A stretch of DNA of 13,542 nt from Verrucomicrobia bacterium UBA1263 (GTDB lineage Bacteria; Verrucomicrobiota; Verrucomicrobiia; Limisphaerales; UBA1412). The position numbers and the translations under genes were made by a program. Numbering within the stretch: position 1 is the stretch's first letter; every line of letters begins with the position of its first letter. The stretch covers positions 1 through 13,542 of the forward strand of contig DBVN01000077.1 of NCBI GenBank assembly GCA_002308515.1, read 5' to 3'. Shown here piece after piece: positions 6,313 through 13,486 of this stretch. The notes below the pieces were generated by a model. That model was not told where the DNA came from. It ran no database searches and worked only from the letters and a program-made list of their open reading frames with translations.

Positions 6313-6777
6313 TTATTGGAACATTTCATCACCGCTCTTGAACTCAAAGGCGGGATGGAAGTCGAATTTGACTGCGCCCACGGCGACACCTTCGCCGGCG
6401 GCTTTCTTCATGCGGGCGATGCCTTCGTTGCCAAAACCGGCGCAAAGCTCGATGCCTGTGCAGCCTTTGGCGACCATTTCTTTGACGACTTCTTCGGCTT
6501 CGTCATAGGTAGCACATCCGACGACGTTCATGTTGATGTCGGTGGACTCGATGACGGCGCGGTTCACGCTGGGATCCAGACCCGGAGCCACATAGATGAA
6601 GGCGCATTCAAATTTCCCGGAAGCATCCTTCTTGTCGGCTTTGGCTTTCTTAGTGGTCTTCTTATTGGCTTTGAGGCAGTCCAGATCCTGCGGCGCGGTG
6701 GTGGCCACATTGATCATACATCCGGAGGCCAGCAGAGCCGCTCCTAAAATCATGGGTAATAACAACAGTTTTTTCAT
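6313..6777 (-). CDS. Putative lipoprotein with a DUF6506 domain
   Basis: A 154-residue protein beginning with a lipoprotein signal peptide (MKKLLLLPMILGAALLASGC, lipobox LASGC with the modified cysteine at 20). A lysine-rich linker (about 38-56) is followed by a domain running from FECAFIYVAPG (56-66) through AVIESTDINMNVVGC (74-88), YDEAEEVVKEMVAKGCTGIELCAGFGNEGIARM (91-123) and VAVGAVKFDFHP (131-142). This pattern matches DUF6506, a small domain of unknown function. The family is normally known as a stand-alone soluble protein of about 100 residues, so an envelope-anchored form is unusual. The gene is divergent from the thioredoxin lipoprotein gene and shares its upstream region. GGAG stands too far from the ATG (about 13 bases) to be a good ribosome binding site. 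No function should be assigned. Confidence 0.85.
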   Translation of the reverse strand: MKKLLLLPMILGAALLASGCMINVATTAPQDLDCLKANKKTTKKAKADKKDASGKFECAFIYVAPGLDPSVNRAVIESTDINMNVVGCATYDEAEEVVKEMVAKGCTGIELCAGFGNEGIARMKKAAGEGVAVGAVKFDFHPAFEFKSGDEMFQ

Positions 6778-6801
6778 ATTTACGAAATAACTCCAGCCGC
6801 C

Positions 6802-6830
6802 AATCTAACATAAGAAGGGCGGCAGTTCAA
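6802..6830 (-). promoter_or_regulatory. Candidate promoter of the DUF6506 lipoprotein gene
   Basis: On the minus strand a TTGAAC box (complement of 6825-6830) and a TAGATT box (complement of 6802-6807) are 17 bases apart, upstream of the ATG at 6777. The match to a sigma70 promoter is good but not perfect. Confidence 0.5.
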
Positions 6831-6907
6831 TTTTCTTTTTCCAAAGGGAGGTCATTGTTTTCATTTTTAGCTTGTCGCCGGCGGACGGAAAGCCTACCTT
6901 TGTTCTT

Positions 6908-8380
6908 GTGAAGAAGATCAATTCTTTATTGGTAATCGCGTTATTAGCCAGTCTGAGTTTGACCGCTGGCTTAACAGGCTGCTGTGACAGCTGCAACAAG
7001 GGTTCTTCCGACCCGACAGAAGAACCGGTGGTAGTGCCTTCCGTGCCCTCCGCCAAGCTGGGTGAAAAGGCCAAGGCGCTGACGATCTCCGAGTGGGTCA
7101 AGGGCAGCGCGGTGGATGTCACCGACGGCAAGAATGTTTACGTGGTGGAGTTTTGGGCCACTTGGTGCGGTCCCTGCCGGAATACGATCCCGCATCTGAC
7201 GGAACTCCAGAAGAAGTATAAAGATCAGGGAGTCGTGTTTGTGGGCGTCTCCAGCGAAAAGGCGGAGGAAGTGAAGCCGTTCGTTCAGGAGATGGGCGAC
7301 AAGATGGACTACAATGTGGCTGTGGATAAGGATGACGCTACCGATAAGGCTTATATGGCCGCCTACGGTCAGAACGGCATCCCCTGCGCTTTCATTATCA
7401 ATAAGGAAAGCCAGGTGGTCTGGGTCGGTCATCCGATGGAGATGGAGACACCTCTCAAGGAAGTCATTGAGGGCAAGTATGATCTGAGTGCCGCGCTGAA
7501 GCTGGAAGAGGTGCGTGAAAATGTGGATGAGTACTCTGAGCTGGCCATGAAGAAGGATCCCAAGGCCGCGGAACTGGCGGACAAGATCCTGCGGGAAGTC
7601 GGCACGGATAAGCCTACCATCAACGATATGCTGAACGCCGCCTATCAGGCTCAGGATTTCCCGATCTTGGACAAAGTGCTGGCGAAGATGGCCTCGCTGG
7701 ATGAGGACTCCGCCAAGCGTGCCAAACAGATCGGAGACCAGATCGCGGCTGAACGCGCGATGGGGGAATATCTGGATGTGGCCACCAAGAATGATGAAAA
7801 GGCTACTAAAGAGGCTGAAACCAAACTCTTTGCCGCGCTGAAGAACAATCCCGAAGGACTGCTGATGCTTGCTTCGCAGTTCGCCGATACCGATAATATG
7901 GAAATGGCGGAAAAGACGCTGGACGCTCTGGCCGCTGTTGACGAGGAGTCGGCCAGGAAGGCGGCTCGTTTCCGCACGTCTATCAAGATCGGTCAGCTGA
8001 TGGATCAATACGCGGAGCTGATGGAAGGGGGATCCCCCAAAGCCGAGGATAAAGCCGCTATGGAGAAGGAGCTTCTGGAACTTTTGAAGACCGAGCCGAA
8101 AGGCATGGCTCAGGCCGCTTACTCCATTGTGATGCGTTTGGGTACCGCCGCCACATTGGATTTTCCGGTCCAGCTGCTGGATGAGGCGGACAAAGTCCAG
8201 ACCGAGAAGCCGACGATCCCGAACGATTTCTTCCGCGCGGCTATCTATATCCGGCTGGGCGACAAGGCCAAGGGAGAGGAATTCGGCAAGAAGGCCATCG
8301 CCGCCGTGGAAGACGAGACGATGAAGAAACAGCTTTCCTCTTATCTGGAATCCCTCAAACCTGCCAAGGAAGAGGAATAG
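6908..8380 (+). CDS. Lipoprotein with a TlpA/ResA-like thioredoxin domain and a long helical C-terminal region
   Basis: About 490 residues starting at GTG 6908. This start gives a classic lipoprotein leader (KKINSLLVIALLASLSLTAG, then LTGC with the modified cysteine at 25). A TTG at 6872 would add 12 residues before it, and the strong Shine-Dalgarno-like AGGGAGG at 6844-6850 is too far from both, so the start is uncertain. The thioredoxin fold (about 50-190) carries FWATWCGPCRNTIPHL with the redox pair C87/C90, as in TlpA/ResA/AhpC-TSA proteins that reduce or isomerise disulfides outside the membrane. The cis-proline region reads GIPCAFIIN, with cysteine where threonine is common. The remaining 300 residues are helical and acidic, with alternating A/E/K-rich helices resembling degenerate TPR repeats, possibly a partner-binding platform. 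The gene ends the unit with a strong terminator. Redox role is inferred; the partner is unknown. Confidence 0.9.
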   Translation: MKKINSLLVIALLASLSLTAGLTGCCDSCNKGSSDPTEEPVVVPSVPSAKLGEKAKALTISEWVKGSAVDVTDGKNVYVVEFWATWCGPCRNTIPHLTELQKKYKDQGVVFVGVSSEKAEEVKPFVQEMGDKMDYNVAVDKDDATDKAYMAAYGQNGIPCAFIINKESQVVWVGHPMEMETPLKEVIEGKYDLSAALKLEEVRENVDEYSELAMKKDPKAAELADKILREVGTDKPTINDMLNAAYQAQDFPILDKVLAKMASLDEDSAKRAKQIGDQIAAERAMGEYLDVATKNDEKATKEAETKLFAALKNNPEGLLMLASQFADTDNMEMAEKTLDALAAVDEESARKAARFRTSIKIGQLMDQYAELMEGGSPKAEDKAAMEKELLELLKTEPKGMAQAAYSIVMRLGTAATLDFPVQLLDEADKVQTEKPTIPNDFFRAAIYIRLGDKAKGEEFGKKAIAAVEDETMKKQLSSYLESLKPAKEEE

Positions 8381-8423
8381 TAACGAAGGATCTGGCATCC
8401 TTAGAAACTGAAAGATAAATTTT

Positions 8424-8452
8424 AGGGAGACGCGTGCTGTCTCCCTTTTTTT
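8424..8452 (+). terminator. Intrinsic terminator of the thioredoxin lipoprotein gene
   Basis: The stem GGGAGAC (8425-8431) pairs with GTCTCCC (8439-8445) around a seven-base loop and is followed directly by seven T. It lies 44 bases after the stop. Confidence 0.93.
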
Positions 8453-8508
8453 GTGGGGACAAGTAAACACTGAAAATATGAAGCTTATCCTAAAATCACC
8501 ATTCAGGG

Positions 8509-8546
8509 TTAGAAGTTTCTAATGACAGTTTTGGGTTTAGAAACCC
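8509..8546. repeat. Paired small palindromes, with a 16-base match to 6269-6284
   Basis: TTAGAAGTTTCTAA (8509-8522) and GGGTTTAGAAACCC (8533-8546) are two small hairpins that share the TTAGAA core. The bases ATGACAGTTTTGGGTT (8522-8537) recur exactly at 6269-6284, where they form one arm of the long hairpin after the DUF6506 gene. This is the only structure seen in the 267-base gap before the DUF3791 gene apart from its terminator and promoter. Confidence 0.55.
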
Positions 8547-8595
8547 GACCTCAGCCTTTGTCTCGATGTACTCAACGGAGAACATCCTTTTGCGG

Positions 8596-8623
8596 TTGAC
8601 TCCATTCTGTTTTATGCTATCTT
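8596..8623 (+). promoter_or_regulatory. Promoter of the DUF3791-GyrI-like unit
   Basis: TTGACT (8596-8601) and TATCTT (8618-8623) are separated by 16 bases, giving a start point about 17 bases before the ATG at 8648. A short ribosome binding site AAGGG (8641-8645) follows. The boxes are close to sigma70 consensus. Confidence 0.65.
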
Positions 8624-8647
8624 AGAGATGGTTGTGATACAAGGGTC

Positions 8648-8872
8648 ATGTCAGGAACCATTTATGATAAAATAGAGTATATCGTCATGTTTGTGAATCA
8701 ATTTGCGAAACATCATTCATTGACGGATGCGGAGGCTTATCGCTACATTCGTGACCATCGGGGGATCGAACTGATAGACGAGTGTTATAATGTGATGCAT
8801 ACACAGTCTTTCCCGGATATGATCGAGACCATGGATTCCTTTTGCAAAAGAAATGGAGGAACTTTAGGGTGA
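8648..8872 (+). CDS. DUF3791-family small protein
   Basis: A 74-residue soluble protein matching DUF3791. An opening helix KIEYIVMFVNQFAKHHSLT (8-26) is followed by AEAYRYIRDHRGIELIDECYNVMHTQSFPDMIETMDSF (29-66). The HTQ motif (51-53) and the closing aspartate-rich helix are typical. Family members are often encoded next to DUF3990 proteins, which have been related to ADP-ribosyltransferase folds, in small accessory units that look like toxin-antitoxin pairs. No DUF3990 partner is present here. It has its own promoter and an AAGGG ribosome binding site very close to the ATG. The next gene starts 54 bases later and may be cotranscribed. Family call is good; the function is unknown and a regulatory or antitoxin-like role is only an inference from family context. 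Confidence 0.85.
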   Translation: MSGTIYDKIEYIVMFVNQFAKHHSLTDAEAYRYIRDHRGIELIDECYNVMHTQSFPDMIETMDSFCKRNGGTLG

Positions 8873-8926
8873 TTTTATATCATCGTGTTGCCTCAAAAAT
8901 AACCGCACCGGAGAAAGGGAAAAGAC

Positions 8927-9565
8927 ATGGCGTTTGATTTCAAGAAAGAATACAAGGAGTTTTATCTGCCGCCCAACAGGCCGGGGATCGTCACCGTTCC
9001 CAAGGCAAACTATGTCGCGGTCAGAGGGAAGGGTGATCCCAATGGACCCGACGGGACGTTTCAGCAGGCGATCGGGGTGCTTTATGCCGTGGCCTACACT
9101 CTGAAAATGAGTTACAAGACCGACTATAAAATCAAGGGGTTCTTTGAATATGTGGTGCCGCCTTTGGAAGGGTTTTGGTGGCAGGAGAACCGGGCGGGCA
9201 TTGATTATTCGGACAAGGCATCCTTTCAGTGGATCTCGGTCATCCGGCTGCCGGACTTCATAACGGAAAAAGATTTCAGATGGGCTGTCGAGACCGCGAG
9301 CCGAAAGAAAAAGATGGATTGTTCCGCGGCGGAGTTTTTGACCATTGACGAGGGTTTATGCGTCCAGATCATGCACCTGGGCGCTTTTGATAATGAACCC
9401 GCGACGATCGCTCTCATGGATCAGTATATCCAGGAGATGGGTTATGAAAATGACTTGAACGACAGTCGGCGTCACCATGAGATATATTTATCCGATGCCC
9501 GAAAAGTTCCCCCGGAAAAGTGGAGGACTGTGATCCGTCATCCCATCAAGAAGATCAAACCATAA
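8927..9565 (+). CDS. GyrI-like small-molecule-binding domain protein
   Basis: A 212-residue cytoplasmic protein of the GyrI-like (SbmC/BmrR-type effector-binding) superfamily, of the two-half SHS2 type. Diagnostic stretches are VPKANYVAVRGKGDPNGPDG (24-43), FQQAIGVLYAVAYTLKM (45-61), PPLEGFWW (78-85) and the C-terminal HHEIYLSDARKVPPEKWRTVIRHPIK (183-208), which is highly typical of the stand-alone subfamily. Some stand-alone members have been shown to hydrolyse cyclopropanoid genotoxins such as yatakemycin-type compounds, with an acidic residue and aromatic residues in the pocket. The glutamate and tryptophans of PLEGFWW make that activity possible here but do not prove it. A strong ribosome binding site GGAGAAAGGG precedes the ATG. 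It follows the DUF3791 gene by 54 bases. Ligand unknown. Confidence 0.93.
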   Translation: MAFDFKKEYKEFYLPPNRPGIVTVPKANYVAVRGKGDPNGPDGTFQQAIGVLYAVAYTLKMSYKTDYKIKGFFEYVVPPLEGFWWQENRAGIDYSDKASFQWISVIRLPDFITEKDFRWAVETASRKKKMDCSAAEFLTIDEGLCVQIMHLGAFDNEPATIALMDQYIQEMGYENDLNDSRRHHEIYLSDARKVPPEKWRTVIRHPIKKIKP

Positions 9566-9621
9566 TAACTATTTCTCAAACAACATCTTTTCAAAAGGTG
9601 TAATATCTTGAAAGGTCTTTC

Positions 9622-9650
9622 TTGGAGTTTGGTGTGTTTTTTGCTACTCT
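9622..9650 (+). promoter_or_regulatory. Weak candidate promoter of the LVIVD gene
   Basis: TTGGAG (9622-9627) and TACTCT (9645-9650) are 17 bases apart, about 60 bases before the ATG at 9711. Each box departs from consensus at two positions. No clear terminator separates this from the GyrI-like gene. Confidence 0.3.
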
Positions 9651-9710
9651 GTGTCGGGGAATGGGTTTCATTGTGCAGAGAAACCGCAAACAGATAGATA
9701 GAAAGAGGTT

Positions 9711-11972
9711 ATGATAGATAAGAAACATTTTTCGGATAATATATCCATGTTATGCCGCGGCGCGCTGGCAATGGTTCTGGGCGTGTGTATGTTTCAGGCG
9801 GCGGCCGATTCGTATGAGAAGATCTCCGAGTGGCCCGGCACGATGCGGGGCGAGCCTTTCGACATGAAGGCTCAGGGGGATTACCTCTATGCCAGCATGA
9901 ACGGGCAGGGCATCCTGAACGTGATGGCCGCCGGGACGGTCGATCTGACCATGGTCTCCCAGCTGCAGCTGGAATCCTCTTACTGCTACGGTATTTATAT
10001 CGAGGGCAATACACTCTATCTGGGCCAGACGAACGGTATCCAGCTGGTGGATATCTCGGATCCACGGAACCTGAAGCTGAAAGAGCGCTGGGAGCTGGGA
10101 TATTACGAAACCAATTCCACCACAGGACAGCTGGCCACGGAAAAGTCCTATTACAGCGTTATTGACCTGCACAAGAAGGGCAACCTCTTCTATCTCAGCA
10201 CAGGCGGTCCCGGCTTTATCACCATGGATCTGACCGATCCCGCCAATCCCCGCCAGCTGGGCAGTTATGATCCTTATGGTTCCTATCTCCAGATGATGGA
10301 TGTCAGCCCGGACGGGAATATCGCTTATGTGGTCAGCACGACTGATTACGCCTCCGCGCCGAACGGGACCAATCATGTTCATGTGCTTGATGTGAGCAAT
10401 CCCTATAACCCCACCAAGATCTGGAACGATCCCTCGCCGCTGAATAATCAGCGTGCCGCCGGTATCTCTCTGATTGATAATCGTCTTTATATCCCGACTT
10501 ATTTCCGGATGGGTTCATCCTCCGCGGTCTGGGATTCGTATGGGATGCTGGGCGTAATGGATGCCGCGGATCCCGCGCATCTGACTCTGGCCAAGGATAA
10601 CTGGTACTACGGCTGGGATTTCTATCATTTCTTCCCGGTGTTGGGCGGCGCGGGCTGGCAGGCCTGGGGCTACCTGATCCAGTGGGACGATCTGGGTTAC
10701 GGCCGCGGCTACGCTAATCTGTTCGGTTTATGGGATGATCCCCTCACTCCGGTTCCCTTGCGTGAACCGATCAATATGACCGGTTCCTGCTATGCCGTGG
10801 CGTTCAAGGATCATTATGCTTTTGTAGCGGATGAACTGCGGGGCTGTGAGGTCATGGATCTGTCAGACCCGGAGGATCCAGTTCTGGTTACGACTATGTT
10901 CTTCCCCGGAGCGGTCCGACAGGTGAAGGTGATGGGCGACATCCTTTACGCGGCAGCCGGGGATGCCGGACTGTACATCATTGATGTCAGCAATCCGGAA
11001 GCTCCTGTCCAGCTGGCCAATTACGCCAGCAAGTTATATATGCCCAGTTCATGGGGGACTTTTTACGGTTCTGTCTGTGACTTTGTCATCGAAGGGAATA
11101 CCGTCTTTCTGGGCGTGAATCTGGAAAGCCTGTTCGACAGCAATACCTGTGTCGAGATCATAGATATTTCGGATCTGTCCAATATAAGCTTTCTGGGTTA
11201 CGGAAGCACTTACGGTTCATGTGAGGGCATCGCCAAGTATAATGACACCGTCCTGCTTTCCGGTACAGGCAATTATGTTTCTATGGATGTCAGCTTCCTG
11301 GATCAGGGCTCCACCTATACCAACGCTGTTTATAAAGGTCACTTTACCGTGCCGGGCGGCGGCGGTAAAGTTTTGATCCCGAATGAGACAGCTCCTGTCG
11401 GCTTTATCAGTGCCGGGACCAGCGGTCTGCTGACGGTGAATTTCGCTGACCCGGCCAATACGGGCAGTCCGTCCGAGCTGCTGGCGACCAACACTGTGAC
11501 CTCTTTGGCTAATCTGAGTCTGAACGGTTACCGCTCAGGACTTTCTTACAAGAACGGACAGGTGCTGGTGGGCAGTTACTACCGCGGCGCGGCGCGTGTG
11601 GATGTCTCGAATCCGCTGCAGCCGCTGCTGCTTGAGGAATATCTGCTGCCCGGCAATACGAGAAACGCTTATTTCACGGAGGACAATTCTCTTATCGTGG
11701 CGGCTCGTTCGGAATCGGGTCTGGGTATTTTCCAGAAACAGCAGACACCTCTGGTGCCGGCGCGTATCGTTTATTGGGATTATACGACCGGCGGCAATTT
11801 TGTGATGCTGCTTTCTCATGTTTCGGGCAATCTGACGGTGGAATGCTCCCCGGACGCTCTCCACTGGGAGACGGAACCCTCGGCCATTATCAATGGAACG
11901 CAGATCGTCATCCCGGCGGCGGCCATCGCGGGCAGACCTGTTGATTATTTCCGCGTCCGTCAATGGCAATAG
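9711..11972 (+). CDS. Secreted LVIVD-repeat beta-propeller protein
   Basis: A 753-residue exported protein. The N-terminus has a basic region, a hydrophobic core (GALAMVLGVCMFQAAA, about 17-32) and a likely signal-peptidase I site after AAA (30-32), giving a mature protein from about residue 33. At least seven LVIVD-type blades are visible, each with a LYxIDVSNPxxP-like signature: QLVDISDPRN (111-120), ITMDLTDPANP (170-180), VHVLDVSNPYNP (223-234), GVMDAADPAHL (281-291), CEVMDLSDPEDP (379-390), LYIIDVSNPEAP (421-432), and later EIIDISDLSNI and ARVDVSNPLQP. Such repeats form a beta-propeller used for binding outside the cell or at its surface. A separate C-terminal beta domain of about 65 residues (VYWDYTTGG to DYFRVRQW) resembles the tails of PVC secreted proteins ending in a FFRLR-like motif. 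The ribosome binding site AAAGAGG sits just before the ATG. Ligand and exact location are unknown. Confidence 0.93.
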   Translation: MIDKKHFSDNISMLCRGALAMVLGVCMFQAAADSYEKISEWPGTMRGEPFDMKAQGDYLYASMNGQGILNVMAAGTVDLTMVSQLQLESSYCYGIYIEGNTLYLGQTNGIQLVDISDPRNLKLKERWELGYYETNSTTGQLATEKSYYSVIDLHKKGNLFYLSTGGPGFITMDLTDPANPRQLGSYDPYGSYLQMMDVSPDGNIAYVVSTTDYASAPNGTNHVHVLDVSNPYNPTKIWNDPSPLNNQRAAGISLIDNRLYIPTYFRMGSSSAVWDSYGMLGVMDAADPAHLTLAKDNWYYGWDFYHFFPVLGGAGWQAWGYLIQWDDLGYGRGYANLFGLWDDPLTPVPLREPINMTGSCYAVAFKDHYAFVADELRGCEVMDLSDPEDPVLVTTMFFPGAVRQVKVMGDILYAAAGDAGLYIIDVSNPEAPVQLANYASKLYMPSSWGTFYGSVCDFVIEGNTVFLGVNLESLFDSNTCVEIIDISDLSNISFLGYGSTYGSCEGIAKYNDTVLLSGTGNYVSMDVSFLDQGSTYTNAVYKGHFTVPGGGGKVLIPNETAPVGFISAGTSGLLTVNFADPANTGSPSELLATNTVTSLANLSLNGYRSGLSYKNGQVLVGSYYRGAARVDVSNPLQPLLLEEYLLPGNTRNAYFTEDNSLIVAARSESGLGIFQKQQTPLVPARIVYWDYTTGGNFVMLLSHVSGNLTVECSPDALHWETEPSAIINGTQIVIPAAAIAGRPVDYFRVRQWQ

Positions 11973-11995
11973 GGCAGCAGGCGATCAGCTTGGCA

Positions 11996-12538
11996 ATGAA
12001 GAACATCGTCTATTTTGACCTAGAAACCCAGCGCTCCTCCACTGAAGTGGGCGGCTGGAACCACGCGGACCGGATGGGGCTGAGTGTAGGGGTGACCTAC
12101 AGTACGGCTTCCGGGAGCTATTCCATTTATGATGAAGCGCATGTGATGGATCTGATCCGTGAGCTCCAGCGGGCCGATCTGGTGGTGGGATACAATCACT
12201 GCGACTTCGATTACTCCGTGTTGATGGGCTATTACCCGATGGATCTGAAGTCCACGGTGCCCTCGCTGGATATCCTGCAAGAGATCAAAGGGTATATCCC
12301 TCACCGTCTGGGGATGGATGCCCTGGCGACGACGACTCTGGGCGTGGGCAAGACAGCCGAGGGACTCCAGGCTCTCCAGTGGTACAAGGAGGGACGGATG
12401 CTGGAGATCGCCGAGTACTGCTGTTATGATGTCAAGATCACCCGTCTGCTGCATGAGTACGGAGCCAAACACGGCCGGCTGTACTACAAGGAGCGCAACG
12501 GCAAGATCATGGCCGTTCCCGCGAAGTGGAAGCTTTGA
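11996..12538 (+). CDS. DEDD-type 3'-5' exonuclease domain protein (RNase H-like fold, YprB-like)
   Basis: A 180-residue stand-alone exonuclease domain with the metal-binding residues of the DEDD superfamily: VYFDLETQ (D8, E10; ExoI), VVGYNHCDFDYSVL (N67, D72; ExoII) and EYCCYDVKITRLLHEYG (Y141, D145; ExoIII). The tyrosine four residues before the last aspartate places it in the DEDDy class. IPHRLGMDALATTTLG (101-116) is typical of the YprB-like/RNase_H_2 group, many of which are fused or linked to helicases. It probably trims DNA or RNA 3' ends in the cytoplasm. The start is set at ATG 11996, next to the conserved core. An in-frame ATG at 11963 would overlap the preceding gene's end by 10 bases and add 11 residues. 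Neither has a clear ribosome binding site, so translational coupling to the LVIVD gene is possible. There is no obvious functional link to that secreted protein. Confidence 0.88.
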   Translation: MKNIVYFDLETQRSSTEVGGWNHADRMGLSVGVTYSTASGSYSIYDEAHVMDLIRELQRADLVVGYNHCDFDYSVLMGYYPMDLKSTVPSLDILQEIKGYIPHRLGMDALATTTLGVGKTAEGLQALQWYKEGRMLEIAEYCCYDVKITRLLHEYGAKHGRLYYKERNGKIMAVPAKWKL

Positions 12539-12570
12539 TTTTCCCCCTCTGTTTTGATCAAAAGCAAAAA

Positions 12571-12598
12571 AAATCCCCGAAAGCGTTTCGGGGATTTT
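12571..12598. terminator. Bidirectional terminator between the exonuclease gene and tsf
   Basis: A 12-bp perfect stem, AAATCCCCGAAA (12571-12582) with TTTCGGGGATTT (12586-12597), around a three-base loop. It has a T-run on the plus strand and an A-run before it that gives a T-run on the minus strand. It serves both convergent genes. Confidence 0.94.
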
Positions 12599-12618
12599 TC
12601 GTTTAAAAGGTTTGTCTT

Positions 12619-13449
12619 TTAGTTTTCGCCAACGGCCAGACGGGCATAGCGGCGGATGGTCATCTTGTCGCCCACCTGGGTGCCGACTGTATCCGCGTAC
12701 TTCTGACAGCTGATGCTCTGATCTTTATAGAAGAGCTGATCCACGAGGCAGATGCCCTCGAAGAACTTGTTCAGCTTGCCCTTGATGATGCCTTCAATGA
12801 CCTTCTCAGGTTTGCCGGCCATCTGCTCACGGGCGATGGTCTTTTCATGCTCCACGATGTCAGCCGGGACTTCCTCGCGGCGAGTCGCGGTCGGAGGGAA
12901 CGCAACACACTGGATGGACAGCTCTTTGGCCAGCAGGGCAACTTCCGGACGGGCGAGCGTTTCTTCCTTCTCGACACCGATTTCCACGATGACAGCCTTG
13001 CGGGTATCGTGGTGGACATAGCCATTGATCAAACCGCCCTGGGCAGCAGTCCAGCGCACCACGCGGCCGATCTTGATATTCTCGCCGATCTTGGCGATGA
13101 TGGCCTGACGGGTAGCTTCCACATCGGGATTTTCATTGTTCAGGTAAGCCTGAGCCATCTCGGCGCAGAACTTCTGGAACATATCGTTCTTGGGAACCAG
13201 CGGAGTTTCGCAGTTGACCTCGACCAGAACGGCACTCTTGCCTCCGGGAGCGACGGCCAGAGCGATGGAACCTTCGTTCGCGTCGCGGGCAGCGCGCTTG
13301 GCGGCTGTGGCGGCACCCTTCTTGCGAAGGATATCCACGGCCTTGTCCATATCACCATCGGCCTCAGCCAAAGCCTTTTTGCAGTTCATCAGACCTGCAT
13401 TGGTCATTTCACGAAGCTTGCCGACCATTGCGGCAGTAATTTCAGCCAT
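12619..13449 (-). CDS. tsf: Elongation factor Ts
   Basis: The 276-residue guanine-nucleotide exchange factor that regenerates EF-Tu-GTP during translation elongation in the cytoplasm. The N-terminal UBA-like domain (1-55) contains VGKLREMTNAGLMNCKKALAEADGDMDKAVDILRKKG, the family signature. The core and the C-terminal module (ending YADTVGTQVGDKMTIRRYARLAVG) are complete and the length is normal. The strongly conserved EF-Tu contact motif, TDFV in E. coli (D80, F81), reads TPLV here (82-85, within NCETPLVPKND), a marked departure. The gene follows rpsB on the same strand with a 37-base gap, the standard bacterial order. It is closed by the shared terminator. Only a weak AGAAG-type ribosome binding site precedes the ATG. 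Identification is certain. Confidence 0.98.
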   Translation of the reverse strand: MAEITAAMVGKLREMTNAGLMNCKKALAEADGDMDKAVDILRKKGAATAAKRAARDANEGSIALAVAPGGKSAVLVEVNCETPLVPKNDMFQKFCAEMAQAYLNNENPDVEATRQAIIAKIGENIKIGRVVRWTAAQGGLINGYVHHDTRKAVIVEIGVEKEETLARPEVALLAKELSIQCVAFPPTATRREEVPADIVEHEKTIAREQMAGKPEKVIEGIIKGKLNKFFEGICLVDQLFYKDQSISCQKYADTVGTQVGDKMTIRRYARLAVGEN

Positions 13450-13486
13450 ATTCTTCTAAATTCTTTCTATTTCGTTAAAGGGTTGA

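Noticed and set aside
6971..8470. 500-codon open frame on the minus strand opposite the thioredoxin lipoprotein
   Set aside because: It is antisense to a gene with a clear signal peptide and WCGPC motif. The H/L/R/F-rich translation is typical of a complementary frame of an E/K/A-rich gene.
9583..9601. Terminator after the GyrI-like gene
   Set aside because: The inverted repeat ACATCTTTT/AAAAGGTGT has a one-base loop, a wobble pair, is AT-rich and is not followed by a T-run.
9750..10382. Minus-strand open frame opposite the LVIVD gene
   Set aside because: It overlaps the signal peptide and the first blades of a well-supported gene and shows no domain of its own.
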